DNA from: JBBPYR01 sp038199755
GTDB taxonomy: Bacteria; Chloroflexota; Ktedonobacteria; Ktedonobacterales; Ktedonobacteraceae
NCBI GenBank assembly: GCA_038199755.1
Contig: JBBPYR010000026.1
Span: forward strand, 1-24,992
Length of the DNA: 24,992 nt
Direction of reading: 5' to 3'
Numbering within the stretch: position 1 is the stretch's first letter; the number at the start of each line of letters is the position of its first letter. The position numbers and the translations under genes were made by a program. Positions 1 through 6,572 of this stretch are shown one piece after another. The notes below the pieces were generated by a model. That model did not search any database and was not told the DNA's origin. It was given only the letters and a program-made list of their open reading frames with translations.

Positions 1-25
1 CACCGGCCCGGGTTACGTCACCGAG

Positions 26-83
26 AATAGAGAGCGCAGGGCGAGCGCCAGGCAGGGTGGGCTCTGGCCATGCTCTCTCTATT
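26..83 (-). terminator. possible hairpin downstream of obgE
   Basis: AATAGAGAG at 26-34 is the exact complement of 75-83, and the GC-rich interior can fold further (GCCAG against CTGGC). It begins 6 bases beyond the obgE stop codon, the right place for a transcript end. There is no U-tract, and the stem is short relative to its loop, so the call is tentative. Bases 1-88 contain no convincing coding sequence on either strand. Confidence 0.35.
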
Positions 84-88
84 ACTTA

Positions 89-1393
89 CTACTCTCCCCA
101 GTAGAGTTCCACTTTGCCGAAACGCACAACGTCACCGGGTTGAACGCCTGCCTCTTCCAGTGCCTTCGTGACACCCATTTTCGAGAGCGTGACCTGTAGT
201 CGGTCCATGCCCTCTTCGTTTTCGGGGTCGGTCATGCCCACCGCACGTTCGATGCGTTTGCCACGCACCACATAGATGCCTTCCTCTTTGCTTACCGTGA
301 AGGCATCGCTAGGTACTGGCCGCAGCACAGGCCCTTCAATCTCCGTGAGTGATTGCGCGGCGATCCGCTCTGCCTCTTCCTGCTGGATTTCTTGCAAGCG
401 GCGTATGGCAAACTGCATCAATTCGACCGTACCTTGGCTGGCCGCCGCCGAGATTGCAAAGACAGGATAGCCCGCACTCTCGGCCTGCTCTTTGAGCTTG
501 GGCCACGCTTCACGCGCCTCTGGCAGGTCCATTTTATTCAATACAACGATCTGCGGACGTGAGCCGAGTCGTTCGTCATATTCGTGCAGTTCTTTGTTGA
601 TTGTGAGAAAATCCTGCCACGGATCGCGGTCGGGTGCGGAGCCATCCAACATGTGAATGAGCAGGCGGGTGCGCTGTACGTGGCGCAGGAATTCATGTCC
701 CAAACCTATGCCCTGCGCGGCTCCTTCAATCAGTCCGGGGATGTCGGCCAGCACAAAACTATAGCCATCGCCATGCCGGATGTCGCCAATTTCGACGACG
801 CCCAGATTGGGGGCGAGGGTCGTAAAGGGATAGTCGGCGATCTTGGGGCGTGCAGCCGTCACCACGGAGAGGAGCGTTGATTTGCCTGCGTTAGGATACC
901 CGACGAGACCGATATCTGCGATGAGACGCAGTTCCATCGTAATCCATTTCTCTTCTCCTGGCTCGCCTTTCTGGGCTTCTTTTGGTGCCTGGTGAGTGGA
1001 GGTTACGAAGTGCGTGTTGCCCAGTCCACCACGCCCTCCGCGTGCGATCATCACGCGTTGACCTGGTTCGATAAGGTCGGCGATGAGAGCGTTGCTTTCG
1101 GCGTCGCGAATAATGGTGCCACGTGGTACCGCGATGGTAATGTCATGTCCCTTCGCGCCGTGCATCTTCTGGCGCATACCCGCCTCGCCGCTCTCAGCCT
1201 TGAAATGATGGCGATAGCGATAATCTATGAGCGTATTTAAGCTATTGGTAGCCTCGGCATAGACGCTGCCTCCCCGACCGCCATCACCACCATCGGGACC
1301 GCCATTTGGATAAAACTTCTCGTGGCGAAAGTGCGCTGATCCATTCCCACCGTCGCCCGCCTTAATATAAACTTTTGTGTTATCGTACAGCAT
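89..1393 (-). CDS. obgE: GTPase ObgE/CgtA (Obg family)
   Basis: Essential cytoplasmic GTPase that binds the 50S ribosomal subunit late in assembly and links ribosome maturation to growth and stress. At 434 residues it is full length. The glycine-rich Obg domain occupies about residues 1-157 (GGDGGRGG repeats), the G domain about 158-335, and an OCT domain about 355-434. Nucleotide-binding motifs are intact: G1 GYPNAGKST at 165-173, G3 DIPG at 217-220 followed by the typical LIEGAAQGIGLGHEFLRH stretch, G4 NKMD at 286-289 and G5 SAA at 315-317. The ATG is preceded by an AGGAAC ribosome-binding site. It is transcribed alone from its own extended -10 promoter and is separated from the upstream gene by a long palindrome. 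The OCT domain is found in Gram-positive and related lineages, whereas proteobacterial Obg proteins have an acidic tail instead. Confidence 0.98.
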   Translation of the reverse strand: MLYDNTKVYIKAGDGGNGSAHFRHEKFYPNGGPDGGDGGRGGSVYAEATNSLNTLIDYRYRHHFKAESGEAGMRQKMHGAKGHDITIAVPRGTIIRDAESNALIADLIEPGQRVMIARGGRGGLGNTHFVTSTHQAPKEAQKGEPGEEKWITMELRLIADIGLVGYPNAGKSTLLSVVTAARPKIADYPFTTLAPNLGVVEIGDIRHGDGYSFVLADIPGLIEGAAQGIGLGHEFLRHVQRTRLLIHMLDGSAPDRDPWQDFLTINKELHEYDERLGSRPQIVVLNKMDLPEAREAWPKLKEQAESAGYPVFAISAAASQGTVELMQFAIRRLQEIQQEEAERIAAQSLTEIEGPVLRPVPSDAFTVSKEEGIYVVRGKRIERAVGMTDPENEEGMDRLQVTLSKMGVTKALEEAGVQPGDVVRFGKVELYWGE

Positions 1394-1451
1394 GCTCTAT
1401 TTGTTCCTGACACATCTACCTAGTGAATGCTCGTTGTTTGTAGTGAGGTGT

Positions 1452-1460
1452 AGTATACCA
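1452..1460 (-). promoter_or_regulatory. extended -10 promoter for obgE
   Basis: Read on the minus strand the site is TGG-TATACT, an extended -10 element (TGn plus TATACT), about 60 bases before the obgE start codon. No good -35 hexamer lies 17 bases upstream, which is normal for extended -10 promoters. It sits just after the 1497-1564 palindrome, so obgE is probably transcribed independently of the upstream gene. Confidence 0.5.
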
Positions 1461-1496
1461 TAGAAGATGCTTTCATGGTAGGATTGTGGAAGGTGC

Positions 1497-1564
1497 TCAC
1501 AATACAGGTAGCAGTACAATAGATCAGGCATGCCTGATCTATTGTACTGCTACCTGTATTGTGA
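1497..1564 (-). terminator. 68-base perfect palindrome, probable terminator
   Basis: Bases 1497-1530 are the exact reverse complement of 1531-1564: 34 base pairs with no mismatch and no unpaired loop base. It starts 4 bases after the stop codon of the 1568-2026 gene and ends before the obgE promoter, so a transcript-end or 3'-stabilising role is most likely. There is no U-tract on either strand. The same design recurs at 18316-18369. Confidence 0.6.
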
Positions 1565-1567
1565 CAT

Positions 1568-2026
1568 TTAGAACTTCATACCGCCGCCAAGTAGTTGTTT
1601 GGCAGCCAGTGCCGCGATACCAGCTACGGCAAGTTTTGCACCTGTGCTTCCTAAAGGGCCACCTGGACCCATAATCTGATGCAAAATGTCTGGGCTTTGC
1701 TGTTGCGCATAGCCAGTGAGACGGGCAGCATCTTGTGGTGACATGTTGCGTGGATCGTTAGTTTGTACACCGGCTTGTTGCGGGTTGAAGCCTTGGTTTG
1801 TGAGGGCACCTAGCAGCCCCTGCATGAGGTTTCCGCGCTGTTGCTGCGGCATTTGCTCATAATATTGTTGATGTACCTGCTCTACCATCTGTGGGGGAGC
1901 GTTTTGCACAAACTGTCGATAATTCTGCTGTGCCTGGTCGTATGGTATTTGTGAGTATGTGCCTTGATCCCAATGATTAGCATATTGCTGATACATTTGT
2001 TGATTGTTTTGGTCAAATGGAAACAT
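1568..2026 (-). CDS. small Gln-rich protein with hydrophobic C terminus
   Basis: A 152-residue protein I do not recognise as a named family. The N-terminal two thirds are very rich in Gln, Tyr, Asn and Pro (many QQ and YQQY runs), low-complexity and probably disordered. Residues about 128-148 form one Ala/Leu/Gly-rich hydrophobic segment (KLAVAGIAALAAKQLLGGG), which could be a membrane-associating helix. No signal peptide is visible. The ATG at 2026 follows a strong AAGGAGAA ribosome-binding site at good spacing, which with the biased composition supports a real gene. It is a single-gene unit ended by the 68-base palindrome. The nature of the protein (envelope-associated, aggregation-prone or spore-related) cannot be told from sequence alone. 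Confidence 0.8.
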   Translation of the reverse strand: MFPFDQNNQQMYQQYANHWDQGTYSQIPYDQAQQNYRQFVQNAPPQMVEQVHQQYYEQMPQQQRGNLMQGLLGALTNQGFNPQQAGVQTNDPRNMSPQDAARLTGYAQQQSPDILHQIMGPGGPLGSTGAKLAVAGIAALAAKQLLGGGMKF

Positions 2027-2165
2027 TGTATTCTCCTTGTGTTGATAGAAAACTCTTGTAAACGTATCCTCTTCACACCTGTTTTACACGATTGCTCTAG
2101 CTAGGAAGTTTCAACGAGAGCAAGAATGTAGGGTTCTTGCCAGTAGAAAGATTGAGCAAAAAGCA

Positions 2166-2195
2166 TTGACGAGCATATATGGCAAGTGATATAGT
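2166..2195 (+). promoter_or_regulatory. sigma-70-type promoter of the ABC permease leader
   Basis: TTGACG (2166-2171) and TATAGT (2190-2195) each match consensus at five of six positions, with an 18-base spacer. Transcription would begin near 2202 and run directly into the two-hairpin leader that precedes the permease genes. Confidence 0.55.
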
Positions 2196-2201
2196 ATGCA
2201 A

Positions 2202-2269
2202 GCTCTCCTCGTGAGGGCGAAATAGACGACTTAGACCAGTATCCCCTACGGCGCGGATACTGGGTTTTT
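2202..2269 (+). promoter_or_regulatory. two-hairpin leader with intrinsic terminator
   Basis: Hairpin 1 at 2202-2218 pairs GCTCTC with GAGGGC (one G-U) around a CTCGT loop. Hairpin 2 pairs CCAGTATCC (2236-2244) with GGATACTGG (2255-2263) and is followed by GTTTTT (2264-2269), a textbook intrinsic terminator. It lies between the promoter at 2166-2195 and the first permease start at 2325. It could be an attenuator or riboswitch controlling the transporter, or a separate small RNA of about 65 bases. I could not match it to a known riboswitch class. Confidence 0.5.
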
Positions 2270-2324
2270 GTGCTGTGCTTTTGGAGCTTTTGATCGATTA
2301 CACCTGACTAGCAGGAGCGGTAAT

Positions 2325-3119
2325 ATGCTGCGTTTCTACTTCGAGGTGGCGCGAACGGCCTTTCGGCGGCAACTCATCTACCGCTGGGCCAATCTTGCCG
2401 GATTGCTCACTAACCTCTTCTTTGCGATACTTTTTAGTTACTTCATTATTGCCCTCTATCATGCACGTCGTGTCACTGGTGGCTATGATGTTCAGGATGC
2501 TCTCAGTTATACGTGGCTTGTGCAGGCTATGATTATGTTTGTGCTTCCCTTTGGCTGGTATGATCTGATGAACACCATCCGTTCAGGGGAGGTTGTGTCT
2601 GACCTGAGCAAACCGTGTGATTTTTATGGCTACTGGCTCAGCCGGGAGCTAGGGCGAGACTGCTATTTTGTGCTGTTTCGTGGCATTCCTACCTATGTAG
2701 TTGGTATGTTGCTCTTCGGCCTGCGTGTTCCGGGCGCATGGCATGTGTGGATAGCGTACCTGTTGATTATTCCCCTTGGCGCATTACTGGGAATTGCCTA
2801 TCGCTTTCTGTATAATGTCGTGGCCTTTTGGATTATCGAGGCTCGTGCGGTCGCGGTGTTGGCGGGAACGATTGCGCTCTTCTTCGCTGGTTCCTACCTG
2901 CCGCTGGCCTTCTTTCCGCCGTGGCTCCATGTATTGGCAAACTGGCTACCGTTTAACGGCTTGTTGAATGTGCCTGCCGAAGTCTTCCTGGGCAAGTTGC
3001 AGGGCGGCGCATTAGCTGTAGAGGCGGCACGACAACTAGGCTGGCTGCTTATATTAACGGTAGTAGCGCGCTGGCTGAGTGCGATTGCGCTGAAACGGGT
3101 GATCGTGCAAGGCGGCTAG
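2325..3119 (+). CDS. ABC-2 type transporter permease (first of two)
   Basis: A 264-residue integral membrane protein with about six hydrophobic segments and the cytoplasmic signature of the ABC-2 permease group once called DUF990: a segment around TIRSGEVVSDLSKPCDFYGYW, in which the I-R-x-G-E/D-x-x-x-x-L-x-x-P pattern is characteristic. It would form half of an export channel. An upstream in-frame TTG at 2268 is possible, but it lies in the terminator T-tract. The ATG at 2325 has AGGAG seven bases upstream and matches the family's start, so I use it. The next gene begins 20 bases on and is a paralogous permease. The substrate is unknown and no ATPase gene is adjacent. Confidence 0.9.
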   Translation: MLRFYFEVARTAFRRQLIYRWANLAGLLTNLFFAILFSYFIIALYHARRVTGGYDVQDALSYTWLVQAMIMFVLPFGWYDLMNTIRSGEVVSDLSKPCDFYGYWLSRELGRDCYFVLFRGIPTYVVGMLLFGLRVPGAWHVWIAYLLIIPLGALLGIAYRFLYNVVAFWIIEARAVAVLAGTIALFFAGSYLPLAFFPPWLHVLANWLPFNGLLNVPAEVFLGKLQGGALAVEAARQLGWLLILTVVARWLSAIALKRVIVQGG

Positions 3120-3139
3120 GCAAGAAAAGGAGCGGTACT

Positions 3140-3958
3140 ATGTTCTATGCATTGTTGAGTGATGTGCAGTTGTACTTTCGGCTGATTAGCATGCAGATAC
3201 GCACGCAGTTCCAATACAAGATCAATTTACTGATAGATATTAGCACATATCTGTTTGTGACGGTGTTCGAGTTTCTGGTAGTGGTGGTGGCATTCACCAC
3301 GTTTCCCTCCTTGCTGGGTTGGAAGTTGGGTGAGGTTTCGCTGCTGTTCGCCGTTACCTCGCTTGGCTTTGGCATGGCCGAAATGATTGGTGCGGGCATC
3401 GATAACTTTTCTGAGACCATTCGCCGTGGTGAGTTTGACCGCGTGCTTTTGCGTCCTGTGGGTGCCTTCTTGCAGGTGATTGGCAGCGATTTTCGTCTGA
3501 GACGCTTAGGGCGCATCACCCAGGGAAGCATCATTTTTCTCTTCGCGCTGCACTTTCTGCCGAGCTTGCATTGGAGCGTGGATAAAGTTGCGGTGCTGTG
3601 CCTGGGCGTGGCAAGTGGGGCCATGCTCTTTGTCTCGATCTTCTTACTGGGGGCAACGCTTTGTTTTTGGACGGTCGAGACGACGGAGGTGATAAATATT
3701 CTTACCTACGGTGGACGTGAGATGTTGAGCTATCCGCTCACGATTTACAATCAGCTCATGCAACGCCTCTTCCTGTTTGTGGTGCCGCTGGCCTTTGGCA
3801 CCTATATTCCCACTTGCTACCTGCTAGATCGCGGGCTACCCTTTGGTTTGCCGAGCATCTTTGCTTTTGCTGCACCATTCATTGCATTGGCCTTCACGCT
3901 GCTCTCCGGTTTATTATGGCGTTTTGGCGTGCTCCACTATCAAAGCACAGGCAGCTGA
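3140..3958 (+). CDS. ABC-2 type transporter permease (second of two)
   Basis: A 272-residue, roughly six-helix membrane protein of the same group as its upstream neighbour. It keeps the signature as ETIRRGEFDRVLLRPVGAF at about residues 93-111, the loop expected to contact the nucleotide-binding partner. The ATG at 3140 follows AAGGAG at good spacing. It is translated as an operon with the gene ending at 3119, and together they probably make a heterodimeric permease. Members of this group are usually encoded just after an ATP-binding subunit; here the upstream neighbour is unrelated and on the other strand, so the ATPase must be encoded elsewhere or shared. A long imperfect hairpin follows the stop codon. 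Confidence 0.92.
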   Translation: MFYALLSDVQLYFRLISMQIRTQFQYKINLLIDISTYLFVTVFEFLVVVVAFTTFPSLLGWKLGEVSLLFAVTSLGFGMAEMIGAGIDNFSETIRRGEFDRVLLRPVGAFLQVIGSDFRLRRLGRITQGSIIFLFALHFLPSLHWSVDKVAVLCLGVASGAMLFVSIFLLGATLCFWTVETTEVINILTYGGREMLSYPLTIYNQLMQRLFLFVVPLAFGTYIPTCYLLDRGLPFGLPSIFAFAAPFIALAFTLLSGLLWRFGVLHYQSTGS

Positions 3959-3970
3959 AAGAAAGATAAC

Positions 3971-4013
3971 GCGATAGCAGAGGCACATGGTTCTCATATG
4001 CCTCTGTTGTCGC
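3971..4013. terminator. hairpin between convergent genes
   Basis: The 19-base arms 3971-3989 and 3995-4013 pair with three imperfect positions, at least one of them a G-U, around the loop GTTCT. It lies 12 bases after the second permease stop and 23 bases beyond the reconstructed thioredoxin stop on the other strand, so it probably ends both transcripts. There is no strong U-tract. Confidence 0.6.
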
Positions 4014-4036
4014 ATGCTTTCTCTGGCTTCTAATGA

Positions 4037-4116
4037 CTAGGCAATGCCATTTTCAGACAGAATACGGTCAATATCGTGTTTGAGACGAGCTGGGTGTGGC
4101 CCTATCAATCTCCCAA
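4037..4116 (-). pseudogene. out-of-frame C-terminal tail of the thioredoxin gene
   Basis: Restoring one G to the G5 tract just upstream (about 4126-4130, AAGGGGGCAAGG on the coding strand) makes the thioredoxin reading frame continue from FKGG through KVIGRLIGPHPARLK and on to a TAG at 4037-4039. That stretch is the normal last strand and helix of a thioredoxin. As given, the frame stops after FKGAR. The result is either a one-base deletion in a homopolymer (mutation or sequencing error) or a slippage site. The repaired protein would be about 119 residues. Confidence 0.75.
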
Positions 4117-4395
4117 TCACCTTGCCCCCTTGAAGAGAATGAAAGTGGGAAGTGCCTGCACGCCTAGACGAGCCGCTGTGAGGGGATGTGCCTCGGTATC
4201 CATTTTGGCAAAGAGGAGTTTCCCCTCGTAGCTGTCACTTAATGCGTCATAGACAGGGGCAATGGCATGGCATGGTGGACACCAGTCTGCCGAAAAATCG
4301 ACGATGACCGGAGTCTCCTGCGCAAGTACCTTTGTCTCAAAGTCCTGATCCCCTACCTCAAACAGATGAGTGTGTGCTTTGGTTTGTTCGATCAT
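4117..4395 (-). CDS. thioredoxin-like protein, C-terminally truncated by an apparent frameshift
   Basis: Thiol-disulfide oxidoreductase of the thioredoxin fold, cytoplasmic (no signal peptide). Visible features are the IVDFSADWCPPC active site with Cys39 and Cys42, the KMDTEAHPLTAARLGV core, and the cis-proline loop ALPTF at 81-85. The dipeptide between the cysteines is Pro-Pro instead of the usual Gly-Pro, which should alter redox potential or partner choice. The annotated 92 residues end at FKGAR, lacking the final strand and helix; the missing part is present out of frame just downstream. The ATG follows GGAG six bases upstream. Transcription comes from a MerR-type promoter at 4511-4541 shared with the divergent merR-like gene, suggesting induction by a thiol-reactive or metal signal. 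Confidence 0.85.
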   Translation of the reverse strand: MIEQTKAHTHLFEVGDQDFETKVLAQETPVIVDFSADWCPPCHAIAPVYDALSDSYEGKLLFAKMDTEAHPLTAARLGVQALPTFILFKGAR

Positions 4396-4488
4396 TGTAA
4401 TCTCCTATACTTTGTCTATGCCTGCCTGCTTGAGCGCAATGTGCTCAGGGTTTTCTGGCAAGCTGTTATTGAATCTTGTGGCAGAAGA

Positions 4489-4510
4489 CGCTTGTATCTG
4501 CCTACAAGCG
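4489..4510 (-). promoter_or_regulatory. dyad at the transcription start of the thioredoxin gene
   Basis: CGCTTGTA (4489-4496) and TACAAGCG (4503-4510) are exact 8-base complements around a 6-base loop. The dyad touches the -10 element at 4511-4516 and covers the expected start point. It could be a second protein-binding site or a hairpin at the 5' end of the mRNA. Confidence 0.45.
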
Positions 4511-4541
4511 AGTGTACTATTTAAAGTGAACTTTAAGTCAA
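4511..4541 (-). promoter_or_regulatory. MerR-type promoter and operator
   Basis: Read on the minus strand: TTGACT (-35, 4536-4541), a 19-base spacer, then TACACT (-10, 4511-4516). The palindrome TTAAAGT-GA-ACTTTAA (4521-4536) fills the spacer. An over-long 19-base spacer with a dyad centred in it is the hallmark of promoters that MerR-family proteins activate by DNA twisting. It drives the thioredoxin gene, and the adjacent MerR gene begins 12 bases beyond the -35, so the regulator probably also controls itself. Confidence 0.75.
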
Positions 4542-4552
4542 GAGGGAAATCA

Positions 4553-4948
4553 ATGAAAGAACTAACAATTAGCGAAGTGGCACAACGGGCAGGCATTCGG
4601 GCATCAGCCATTCGTTACTATGAAAGCGTGCAACTGTTACCCACGCCGCGCCGTGTAAGTGGGCAGCGTCGCTATAGCGAAGATGTGTTGCGACGGCTGG
4701 CGGTGATTCAATTGGCGCAACGGGTAGGTTTTACCGTCGCCGAAATACGCTCTTTCTTCGAGAGCATGCAAACAGATACGCCTAGCCCTTCTCAATGGCA
4801 GCAACTTGCACAACAGAAGTTGGTAGAGGTTGAGAACCTAATGCAGCGTGCCGCAGAAATGAAGCAGCTCCTGTTGGAAAGAATGGAATGTCATTGCCTG
4901 GAGTTGGAGGAATGTATGGATTGTTTACTTTCGGAGAATTGTTGTTGA
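4553..4948 (+). CDS. MerR family transcriptional regulator, Cys-rich C terminus
   Basis: A 131-residue dimeric activator. The winged-helix DNA-binding region is about residues 1-70 (ISEVAQRAGIRASAIRYYE, then RRYSEDVLRRLAVIQLAQRVGF), followed by a dimerisation coiled coil at about 80-112. The sensor tail has six cysteines, at 113, 115, 121, 124, 130 and 131, recalling the Cys clusters of SoxR ([2Fe-2S]) and metal-sensing MerR proteins, but the spacing (C-x-C-x5-C-x2-C-x5-CC) differs from SoxR. The ligand is therefore uncertain: iron-sulfur cluster, heavy metal or thiol-reactive compound. The ATG at 4553 is chosen because the MKELTISEVAQRAG start matches the family and GAGGG precedes it; an earlier in-frame start would add 61 residues of unrelated sequence. 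Its likely target is the divergent thioredoxin. Confidence 0.92.
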   Translation: MKELTISEVAQRAGIRASAIRYYESVQLLPTPRRVSGQRRYSEDVLRRLAVIQLAQRVGFTVAEIRSFFESMQTDTPSPSQWQQLAQQKLVEVENLMQRAAEMKQLLLERMECHCLELEECMDCLLSENCC

Positions 4949-5005
4949 TAGAAATGTAGGCGGGTACGTCCTCTTTTTGTCGCTTCTCCCTTTTTCCTCA
5001 CCGCG

Positions 5006-5033
5006 GGAACCTTTTTGCTCTTCTGGGCTGTAC
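5006..5033 (+). promoter_or_regulatory. possible ECF-type promoter of the sigma operon
   Basis: GGAACC (5006-5011), a GGAAC-type -35 as used by many ECF sigma factors, is followed 18 bases later by GTAC (5030-5033), about 20 bases before the sigma start codon at 5054. ECF sigma factors often drive their own genes, which would fit. The -10 is weakly defined, so this is a suggestion. Confidence 0.3.
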
Positions 5034-5053
5034 TAGTGATACAGAAGGGAGAA

Positions 5054-5632
5054 ATGCGTGTGGCTAACTGCGAAAGTGATCTGATAGAGCGGGCTGCTGC
5101 TGGCGATCAGGATGCCTTCCGTCAACTCTGGGATGACCATCATGCCGTCGCTATGGCGGCTGCGTTGCGTCTCTGTCATCAGCGTGCCATGGCCGAAGAG
5201 ATCACTCAAGGTGCATTTCTCCTCGCGTGGAAAGGGTTGCCGCGCTTTCAACGTACGCGGCCCTTTCGCCCCTGGTTGATGCGTATTCTCTACAGGCACG
5301 CGCTTGATGTCATGGAAAAACAACGGGCTTATCTGCACCCTGTCTCACTGGAGGATGCACTCTTTGAAGAGACAAACCATCTCTCTTCCGGTCGGGCCGC
5401 TGTGCAAGCGGACATGCAGGAATTGGTGGCACAACGCGAAGAGGTACGTATGGCACTAGGGCAACTCAGTCCCGACCAACGGCGCGTCATCGCACTGCGT
5501 TATGGTGCGGATTTAACCGAGGCTGATATCGCGCAAGTGCTGCATTGGCCTGTTGGCACTGTAAAGTCTCGTTTGAACCGCGCACGCGAACGTTTGCGCA
5601 TGCTGCTAGCTGATGGAAAGAGGTATGTATGA
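5054..5632 (+). CDS. ECF-family RNA polymerase sigma factor
   Basis: A 192-residue group IV sigma factor. Region 2 is about residues 15-95 (AGDQDAFRQLWDDH..., AEEITQGAFLLAWKGLPRFQ, then RPWLMRILYRHALDVMEKQR) and region 4 about 135-187 (LSPDQRRVIALRYGADLTEADIAQVL, then VGTVKSRLNRARERLR). Regions 1 and 3 are absent, as expected. The ATG at 5054 has AGAAGGGAG just upstream; an upstream start at 5015 would add a hydrophobic stretch not typical of the family. The stop overlaps the next gene's start (ATGA), so the two are translationally coupled. That neighbour therefore takes the usual anti-sigma position, although it resembles a dead peptidase and not a known anti-sigma factor. Confidence 0.93.
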   Translation: MRVANCESDLIERAAAGDQDAFRQLWDDHHAVAMAAALRLCHQRAMAEEITQGAFLLAWKGLPRFQRTRPFRPWLMRILYRHALDVMEKQRAYLHPVSLEDALFEETNHLSSGRAAVQADMQELVAQREEVRMALGQLSPDQRRVIALRYGADLTEADIAQVLHWPVGTVKSRLNRARERLRMLLADGKRYV

Positions 5633-6510
5633 TGTATGAGCCACAACCAGAGCAGGACGTGCAACGACAGGCGATGCAGCAAGAACCTCAACTGGAACAG
5701 CGTCTTAGCACCTATTATGGCCCTCTGCTAAAGGAACAACCGCTTGCACAGACAGCGTGGCATGATCTGCAACGAAAGCTAGGTCCGCAACCACGAGCGC
5801 GTAAACCGATTGCCTGGAAGCACCTTTTGAGGAGAAGGAAAAGGCAGCCTGTTCCTGAGTATATACGCAATGCGTTTATGCATGTCGCATATGAAGCTCG
5901 TATGGTGCATTCCTTGCCAACATTGCAATGCGGGTTTAAGCCAGGGGCAACGCCCGCTGTACATGTGCCTTTTCGTCTGAAGCCCTGTATTTGCTTGACG
6001 TTGCCTTCATCTGCAATGGCAGAAATAGAAGAGGCAGTCTTGGATACCTTACTAGCAACGGGGCTGGCCCGTCATAAGCTAAGTATCCGTTGGTCTGCCC
6101 TCTTAAGGCAGGTATTGTGCCTGAGTCCTGCCTTGCTGAGCCTGCTCTTGCCCATCTTCTGTAAGGGGTCATACCTCGTACTGGGCATTGTGCTCATGGT
6201 GCCTCTTTTCGCTCTATCGTGGGCTTTGCTGAGTAGACAAAGGCGCTATGTCTGCTTATCTGCTGATGCGCTGGCCGTGCTTTGGCTCGGTCGCGAGCGT
6301 ATCTGCCAGGGCCTGCATGGGCTTGTGAACTATCAGCGCGTGTCCACTCCTGTGAGGTCGGGGGGACGTGGAAGACCGAAGAATCCGGGGATACACAGGA
6401 GACTAGGGACAGGAAGTGAATGGAGTGTGCCATCTTTAGAGGAGCGGATTGAGCGTGTATGCGGTGTGCATAGCACGGTCTATGATGAACGTTTGACACT
6501 TGTCCGCTAA
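5629..6510 (+). CDS. membrane protein resembling an inactive M48/M56 peptidase; possible anti-sigma factor
   Basis: A 293-residue protein with a Gln-rich N terminus, a basic stretch at 55-73, two adjacent membrane helices (about 157-177 and 181-202) and a cytoplasmic-looking C terminus. Several stretches follow the M48/M56 zinc-peptidase plan: ICLTLPSSAM (the strand before the active helix), EIEEAVLDTLLATGLARHK (active helix), two helices, then LSADALAVLWLGRERICQGL and VPSLEERIERV (the family's ADxxAxxLxG and P-xx-ERI motifs). The zinc site is gone: HEXXH is replaced by TGLAR at 144-148, and the Glu before the AD motif is missing. I infer a pseudo-protease. Its 4-base overlap with the sigma gene suggests it binds or relays signals to that sigma factor. 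The family match was made by eye, so the anti-sigma role is a hypothesis. Confidence 0.7.
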   Translation: MMYEPQPEQDVQRQAMQQEPQLEQRLSTYYGPLLKEQPLAQTAWHDLQRKLGPQPRARKPIAWKHLLRRRKRQPVPEYIRNAFMHVAYEARMVHSLPTLQCGFKPGATPAVHVPFRLKPCICLTLPSSAMAEIEEAVLDTLLATGLARHKLSIRWSALLRQVLCLSPALLSLLLPIFCKGSYLVLGIVLMVPLFALSWALLSRQRRYVCLSADALAVLWLGRERICQGLHGLVNYQRVSTPVRSGGRGRPKNPGIHRRLGTGSEWSVPSLEERIERVCGVHSTVYDERLTLVR

Positions 6511-6572
6511 AGCTGATAAGCCGAAATAGCTTACTAAGAGATGGCCTGATTAAGGAAAGGAAGGATTGTACA

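Noticed and set aside
276..1240. Plus-strand open frames opposite obgE
   Set aside because: They are shadows of the obgE reading frame, with no homology or translation signals of their own.
2236..2263. Guanidine-II (mini-ykkC) riboswitch, because of the ACGG in the loop
   Set aside because: That class needs two hairpins with tight ACGR loops closed by C-G pairs; here the loop is ten bases and the first hairpin loop is CTCGT.
5629..6510. Active zinc metallopeptidase
   Set aside because: HEXXH is absent (TGLAR at the expected place) and the third ligand Glu is missing, so only an inactive relative is proposed.
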